From Bacteroidaceae bacterium (GTDB taxonomy: Bacteria > Bacteroidota > Bacteroidia > Bacteroidales > Bacteroidaceae): 9,269 bases of DNA. A program made the position numbers and the translations under genes. The notes below the pieces were generated by a model. It saw only the letters and a list, made by a program, of their open reading frames with translations. It did no database searches and had not been told where the DNA came from. This document shows positions 5,894 to 9,269 of this stretch, in pieces. The stretch's first letter is position 1; every line of letters starts with the position of its first letter. The DNA is taken from NCBI GenBank assembly GCA_023227685.1, contig JALNVG010000087.1:1-9269 (forward strand). The letters run 5' to 3'.

Positions 5894-7150
5894 ATGAAAT
5901 ACATCTCACTTTATGAATTAAACTCACTCGTCAAGCAAAGTTTGGAACAAGCCTTGCCCGATGCCTATTGGGTACAAGCTGAAGTGAGTGACGTGCGTGA
6001 AAATGCCAACGGACATTGCTATTTGGAACTCATTCAAAAAGATTCCACCGGGAATAGTCTTGTAGCAAAAACCCGCGGATACATCTGGCGCGATACATTT
6101 CGATTATTAAAACCTTATTTTGAAAAAGCAACAGGTCAAACTTTCACCTCAGGTCTTAAAGTCCTTGTGCAAGTAACTATAAATTTTCACAGTCTCTACG
6201 GCTACGGATTAAATATTTTAGACATTGACCCTTCTTACACTTTAGGTGATATGGCACGCCGTCGCCATGAAATTTTAATGCAGTTGGAAGAAGAAGGCGT
6301 GTTAAACATGAATAAAGAGTTGGAAATGCCTATGCTTCCGCAACGCATAGCCATAATCTCTTCGGCTACAGCTGCCGGATACGGTGATTTCTCCGATCAG
6401 CTACAACAAAACACACATGGCTTTTACTTTTATACAGAACTATTTTCTGCTGTCATGCAAGGAAACAAGGTTGAGCAATCAATCTTATCGGCATTTGATA
6501 AAATCAACGCCAGGCTGGATGAGTTTGATGTAGTAGTAATCATTCGCGGAGGAGGAGCAACTTCTGATTTGTCAGGCTTTGATACTTATCTGCTTGCAGC
6601 CGCATGCGCACAATTTCCTTTGCCGATCATTACCGGGATAGGCCACGAACGCGATGATACGGTTATCGACTCTGTAGCACACACCAGAGTAAAAACGCCC
6701 ACTGCCGCTGCTGAATTATTGATACATTGTCTGACTGATGTAGAAGACAGACTGAAAGATTTATCTACCCGCTTACAAGAAGGCGTACTCTCCATTTTAG
6801 ATAAAAACAAAGAAAAGCTTTCTAAAATTAAGGCCACAATTCCTTCGTTAGTGAGCCAAAGACTTTCTAATGCACGCATCAGGCTTATATCTATAAAGAA
6901 AGACCTATATCAAGTTACGACAGCCTTATTATCACACGAACATCACCGACTAGCAATGCATAAACAAAAGATAACAGATGCCTCACCCGAACGGTTATTG
7001 AAACGAGGTTATAGTATCACATTGAAAGACGGAAAACCCATAACAGATGCTTCAAAAATAATTGCCGGTGATAGACTAATCACAAAACTATCAAAAGGCA
7101 ATATTCTTTCTACAGTGAATGAAATATCAGATCAAACAAATAAAGACTAA
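5894..7150 (+). CDS. xseA: Exodeoxyribonuclease VII large subunit
   Basis: XseA with XseB forms exonuclease VII, a cytoplasmic metal-independent nuclease that degrades single-stranded DNA from both ends and acts in mismatch and other repair. The 418 residues start with an OB-fold (about 1-110; YWVQAEVSDVR is the usual entry, GHCYLEL the next strand). The catalytic domain follows, with RIAIISSATAAGYGDF (151-166), IIRGGG (216-221), the core motif GHERDDTVID (250-259) and TPTAAAE (268-274). A long helical, coiled-coil-like stretch (about 280-360) that recruits XseB comes next, and the C-terminal segment SPERLLKRGYSIT (364-376) ends with the conserved GDRL turn. The start is 29 nt after the S8 gene; xseB begins 5 nt after the stop, so the pair is co-translated. 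Confidence 0.97.
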   Translation: MKYISLYELNSLVKQSLEQALPDAYWVQAEVSDVRENANGHCYLELIQKDSTGNSLVAKTRGYIWRDTFRLLKPYFEKATGQTFTSGLKVLVQVTINFHSLYGYGLNILDIDPSYTLGDMARRRHEILMQLEEEGVLNMNKELEMPMLPQRIAIISSATAAGYGDFSDQLQQNTHGFYFYTELFSAVMQGNKVEQSILSAFDKINARLDEFDVVVIIRGGGATSDLSGFDTYLLAAACAQFPLPIITGIGHERDDTVIDSVAHTRVKTPTAAAELLIHCLTDVEDRLKDLSTRLQEGVLSILDKNKEKLSKIKATIPSLVSQRLSNARIRLISIKKDLYQVTTALLSHEHHRLAMHKQKITDASPERLLKRGYSITLKDGKPITDASKIIAGDRLITKLSKGNILSTVNEISDQTNKD

Positions 7151-7155
7151 ATATC

Positions 7156-7368
7156 ATGAATGAAAAGAAGAAAGAAAACTATTCGCAAGCCATGGAACGC
7201 TTAGAAACGATCGTTCATCAGATTGAAGACAACGAACTTGATATTGATAAATTGAGCAATAAAATCAAAGAAGCCAATGACATCATATCGTTTTGTTCTG
7301 AAAGATTAACAAAAGCAGATAAGGAAATAGAAAAATTATTGCAGGAAAAGCAATTTTCTGGAGAATAA
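7156..7368 (+). CDS. xseB: Exodeoxyribonuclease VII small subunit
   Basis: A 70-residue helical protein, the normal size for XseB, several copies of which bind the coiled-coil arm of XseA. The family pattern is clear: YSQAMERLETIVHQIEDNEL (residues 9-28), then SNKIKEA (34-40) and CSERLTKADKEIEKLL (47-62) forming the second helix. Hydrophobic heptads run through both helices. It begins 5 nt after the xseA stop, as expected for subunits made in fixed proportion. No separate promoter is seen in front of it. Confidence 0.95.
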   Translation: MNEKKKENYSQAMERLETIVHQIEDNELDIDKLSNKIKEANDIISFCSERLTKADKEIEKLLQEKQFSGE

Positions 7369-7372
7369 AAGT

Positions 7373-7380
7373 TATTTTTG
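7373..7380 (+). promoter_or_regulatory. Candidate -7 box for ilvE
   Basis: TATTTTTG matches TAnnTTTG and ends 34 nt before the ilvE ATG, a normal leader distance, in the 46 bp gap after xseB. No TTG-type -33 box lies 19-21 bp upstream. It could supply ilvE and the following gene with their own start in addition to any read-through. Confidence 0.4.
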
Positions 7381-7414
7381 CATTCATTAGTAAAAGAATA
7401 ATTCATATAATAAA

Positions 7415-8434
7415 ATGGAAGATTTAGATTGGTCTAATCTGTCTTTTGGATACATCAAGACAGATTATAATGTAAGAATCACCTATCGCAATAATGCATG
7501 GGGTGAATTGGAAATCAGTAGTAGTGAATATGTAAACCTACACATGGCTGCAACTTGTTTGCATTATGGTCAGGAAGCTTTTGAAGGATTGAAAGCTTAT
7601 CGTGGTAAAGATGGTAAAACCCGTGTTTTCCGCATGGATGAAAATGCAGCCCGTCTGCAATCTACTTGTCGCGGAATCCTGATGCCGGAACTACCTACTG
7701 AACGTTTTGAAGAGGCAGTTAAAAAAGTAGTAAAATTAAACGAACGCTTTATTCCTCCATACGAATCAGGTGCTACACTCTATATCCGCCCATTACTAAT
7801 CGGTACAGGTGCCCAAGTTGGAGTTCATCCTTCCACTGAATATACATTTATTATATTCGTTACACCGGTTGGCCCTTACTTCAAAGGTGGTTTTGCTACT
7901 AATCCATACGTTATTATCCGAGGATATGATCGTGCTGCTCCTCTGGGTACTGGCATCTATAAAGTTGGTGGCAATTATGCTGCTAGTTTACGTGCAAACA
8001 AAGAAGCCCACGACAAAGGTTATTCAAGTGAATTCTATCTGGATGCCAAAGAGAAAAAATACATTGACGAATGCGGTGCAGCCAATTTCTTCGGAATAAA
8101 GAATAACACTTATATAACACCGAAATCTACCTCCATCCTTCCATCTATTACAAACAAAAGCTTGATGCAATTGGCCGAAGATATGGGATTAAAAATAGAG
8201 CGTCGTCCTGTTCCAGAAGAAGAACTCAATACTTTCGAAGAGGCTGGAGCTTGCGGAACAGCTGCTGTTATCAGCCCGATTCAACGTATTGATGATATAG
8301 AAAAGAATAAAAGTTATGTCTTCTCAAAAGATGGCAAACCGGGACCTGTCAGTACCAAGTTATATAATATGCTAGTTGGCATTCAATATGGCGACAAACC
8401 CGATATTCATAATTGGGTAACTATACTTGATTAA
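7415..8434 (+). CDS. ilvE: Branched-chain amino acid aminotransferase
   Basis: A PLP-dependent class IV aminotransferase that interconverts leucine, isoleucine and valine with their 2-oxo acids, using glutamate/2-oxoglutarate. The 339 residues are of the longer type, resembling the eukaryotic and Bacteroidetes BCAT group. Visible are YGQEAFEGLKAYRG (51-64), RPLLIGTGAQVGVHP (125-139), YDRAAPLGTG followed by the Schiff-base lysine Lys183 in IYKVGGNYAAS, the DECGAANFF loop (218-226) and AGACGTAAVISPI (277-289), where the phosphate-binding turn lies. The redox CxxC of mammalian BCATs is absent (AVIS). It has its own likely -7 box and is followed after 4 nt by the hydrolase gene, so those two are probably coupled. 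Confidence 0.95.
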   Translation: MEDLDWSNLSFGYIKTDYNVRITYRNNAWGELEISSSEYVNLHMAATCLHYGQEAFEGLKAYRGKDGKTRVFRMDENAARLQSTCRGILMPELPTERFEEAVKKVVKLNERFIPPYESGATLYIRPLLIGTGAQVGVHPSTEYTFIIFVTPVGPYFKGGFATNPYVIIRGYDRAAPLGTGIYKVGGNYAASLRANKEAHDKGYSSEFYLDAKEKKYIDECGAANFFGIKNNTYITPKSTSILPSITNKSLMQLAEDMGLKIERRPVPEEELNTFEEAGACGTAAVISPIQRIDDIEKNKSYVFSKDGKPGPVSTKLYNMLVGIQYGDKPDIHNWVTILD

Positions 8435-8438
8435 AAAC

Positions 8439-9245
8439 ATGGAGTTTAGAATAACAACTCTTGTAGAAAATTGTGTATACGGAAAAGGTCTGTGCGCAGA
8501 GCACGGCCTTTCCCTTCATATCCAAGCCGGAGAACGTAAGGTACTTTTAGATACCGGCGCATCCGACTTATTTGTTCGTAATGCTCGCATCCTTGGCATT
8601 GATTTAACTACAATTGACTATCTTGTTCTTTCACATGGGCACAATGATCATACCGGCGGGCTTCGATACTTCATGAATGCCAATAAAAAAGCGGAGATCA
8701 TTTGCAAGAAGGAAATCTTTCAGCATAAATATAAAAATGAAATAGAAAACGGTATTGCTCATCCTGAGAACTTGGATCTTTCACGTTTTCACCCGATTGA
8801 AGAAATTTCGGAAATTGTTCCAGGCCTTTTTGTCTGTCCACAATTAAAAATAACAGATAAAAAGGATACACATTTCGAGAACTTCTTTACAAAAGTAGAC
8901 AACCATATTATTGCAGATACTTTTGAAGATGAACTGGCCATTGCATTGAAAAACGGAAAGAATCTTTCTATTCTCAGTTCCTGTTCGCACCGAGGTATTA
9001 CTAATATTATACAGTCCGTACAAGAAGCATTTCCGAAATCGACATTGAAACTTGTTCTTGGTGGATTTCACATCCACACAGCTGTTGATGAAAAATTCGA
9101 AATCATATCCACTTTCTTAGGAATAAATTTGCCGAAACGGTTGGGTGTGTGCCACTGTACCGGTGTAGATAAATATGCCTTATTTCAGCAACAGTTCAAA
9201 GATAGAGTGTTCTATAATTTTACAGGGCATGAAGAAATAATTTAG
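8439..9245 (+). CDS. Metallo-beta-lactamase-fold hydrolase, COG1237-like
   Basis: A 268-residue cytoplasmic MBL-fold protein from the ATG at 8439; the frame can be opened four codons earlier at a TTG (8427) inside ilvE, which is less likely. Metal ligands are visible: LLDTG with Asp38, the SHGHNDHTGG motif (His66, His68, Asp70, His71), SCSHRG (His184), GGFHIH (His211) and GVCHCTG (His239). The SHGHxDHTGG, SCSH and GGFH set fits the COG1237 group. One archaeal member of that group is annotated as making the dihydropterin precursor of methanopterin, a pathway not expected in Bacteroidales, so the reaction here is open. It lies 4 nt after ilvE. The remaining 24 bases to the window edge show nothing definite. 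Confidence 0.85.
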   Translation: MEFRITTLVENCVYGKGLCAEHGLSLHIQAGERKVLLDTGASDLFVRNARILGIDLTTIDYLVLSHGHNDHTGGLRYFMNANKKAEIICKKEIFQHKYKNEIENGIAHPENLDLSRFHPIEEISEIVPGLFVCPQLKITDKKDTHFENFFTKVDNHIIADTFEDELAIALKNGKNLSILSSCSHRGITNIIQSVQEAFPKSTLKLVLGGFHIHTAVDEKFEIISTFLGINLPKRLGVCHCTGVDKYALFQQQFKDRVFYNFTGHEEII

Positions 9246-9269
9246 GTACATATACAGAGATAACAAAAA

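Noticed and set aside
6586..6879. 97-codon minus-strand frame inside xseA
   Set aside because: Fully antisense to the conserved catalytic core of XseA; a shadow of that coding pattern.
6971..7054. Repeated DNA and peptide unit (Ile-Thr-Asp-Ala-Ser) at 6971-6985 and 7040-7054 in xseA
   Set aside because: Only 15 nt, with one mismatch, and both copies sit in the conserved C-terminal segment of XseA; most likely coincidence of similar turns and not a mobile or regulatory repeat.
7342..7360. Possible hairpin CAG(g)AAAA-GCAA-TTTTCTG at the end of xseB
   Set aside because: It lies within the last codons of xseB, has a bulge, and lacks a T-tract directly after it, so it is not a credible terminator.
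7809..8099. 96-codon plus-strand frame inside ilvE
   Set aside because: Out of frame within the conserved PLP-binding region of the aminotransferase, with no separate start signals.

Overview
The window looks like chromosomal DNA from a member of the order Bacteroidales, probably Bacteroides or a close relative. Three things point there. Upstream regions carry Bacteroidetes-type promoters (a TTG-containing -33 box, about 20 bp, then TAnnTTTG) rather than sigma70 boxes. Strong Shine-Dalgarno sequences are absent. The gene content, including a Rex repressor, a short-form MnmA, an S8 peptidase with a Bacteroidetes-style prodomain and a eukaryote-like branched-chain aminotransferase, fits the same group. 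The DNA is AT-rich throughout. No rRNA, tRNA, CRISPR array, insertion sequence or phage gene was seen.

Layout. At the left edge is the first 24 codons of a leftward SUI1/YciH-like translation factor. It diverges, across a 224 bp gap, from a rightward cluster: rex (NADH-sensing repressor), an FAHD1/YcgM-like fumarylacetoacetate hydrolase-family gene sharing a 4 nt ATGA overlap with rex, then ispF (isoprenoid precursor synthesis). A leftward gene of unknown function (2109-2966) converges on ispF; it carries a motif resembling the C-terminal domain of exodeoxyribonuclease X. Across a divergent promoter region begins a second rightward run: mnmA (tRNA 2-thiouridylation), a secreted subtilisin-like peptidase, xseA and xseB (both exonuclease VII subunits). 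A further rightward pair, ilvE and a metallo-beta-lactamase-fold hydrolase, starts behind its own likely -7 box and ends just before the window does.

Function. Most genes are housekeeping: redox sensing, isoprenoids, tRNA modification, DNA repair, branched-chain amino acid metabolism. No complete new defence or mobile system is visible. The points most worth a second look are a perfect 10 bp inverted repeat bracketing the -33 box of the mnmA promoter, the unknown ExoX-C-like protein (whose longest reading frame starts inside its own promoter), the translational coupling of rex to a probable oxaloacetate or acylpyruvate enzyme, and a Thr/Asn/Gln-rich insert between the signal peptide and prodomain of the peptidase. 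Two genes have longest-frame TTG starts that should be replaced by internal ATG codons (2966 minus strand; 8439 plus strand).
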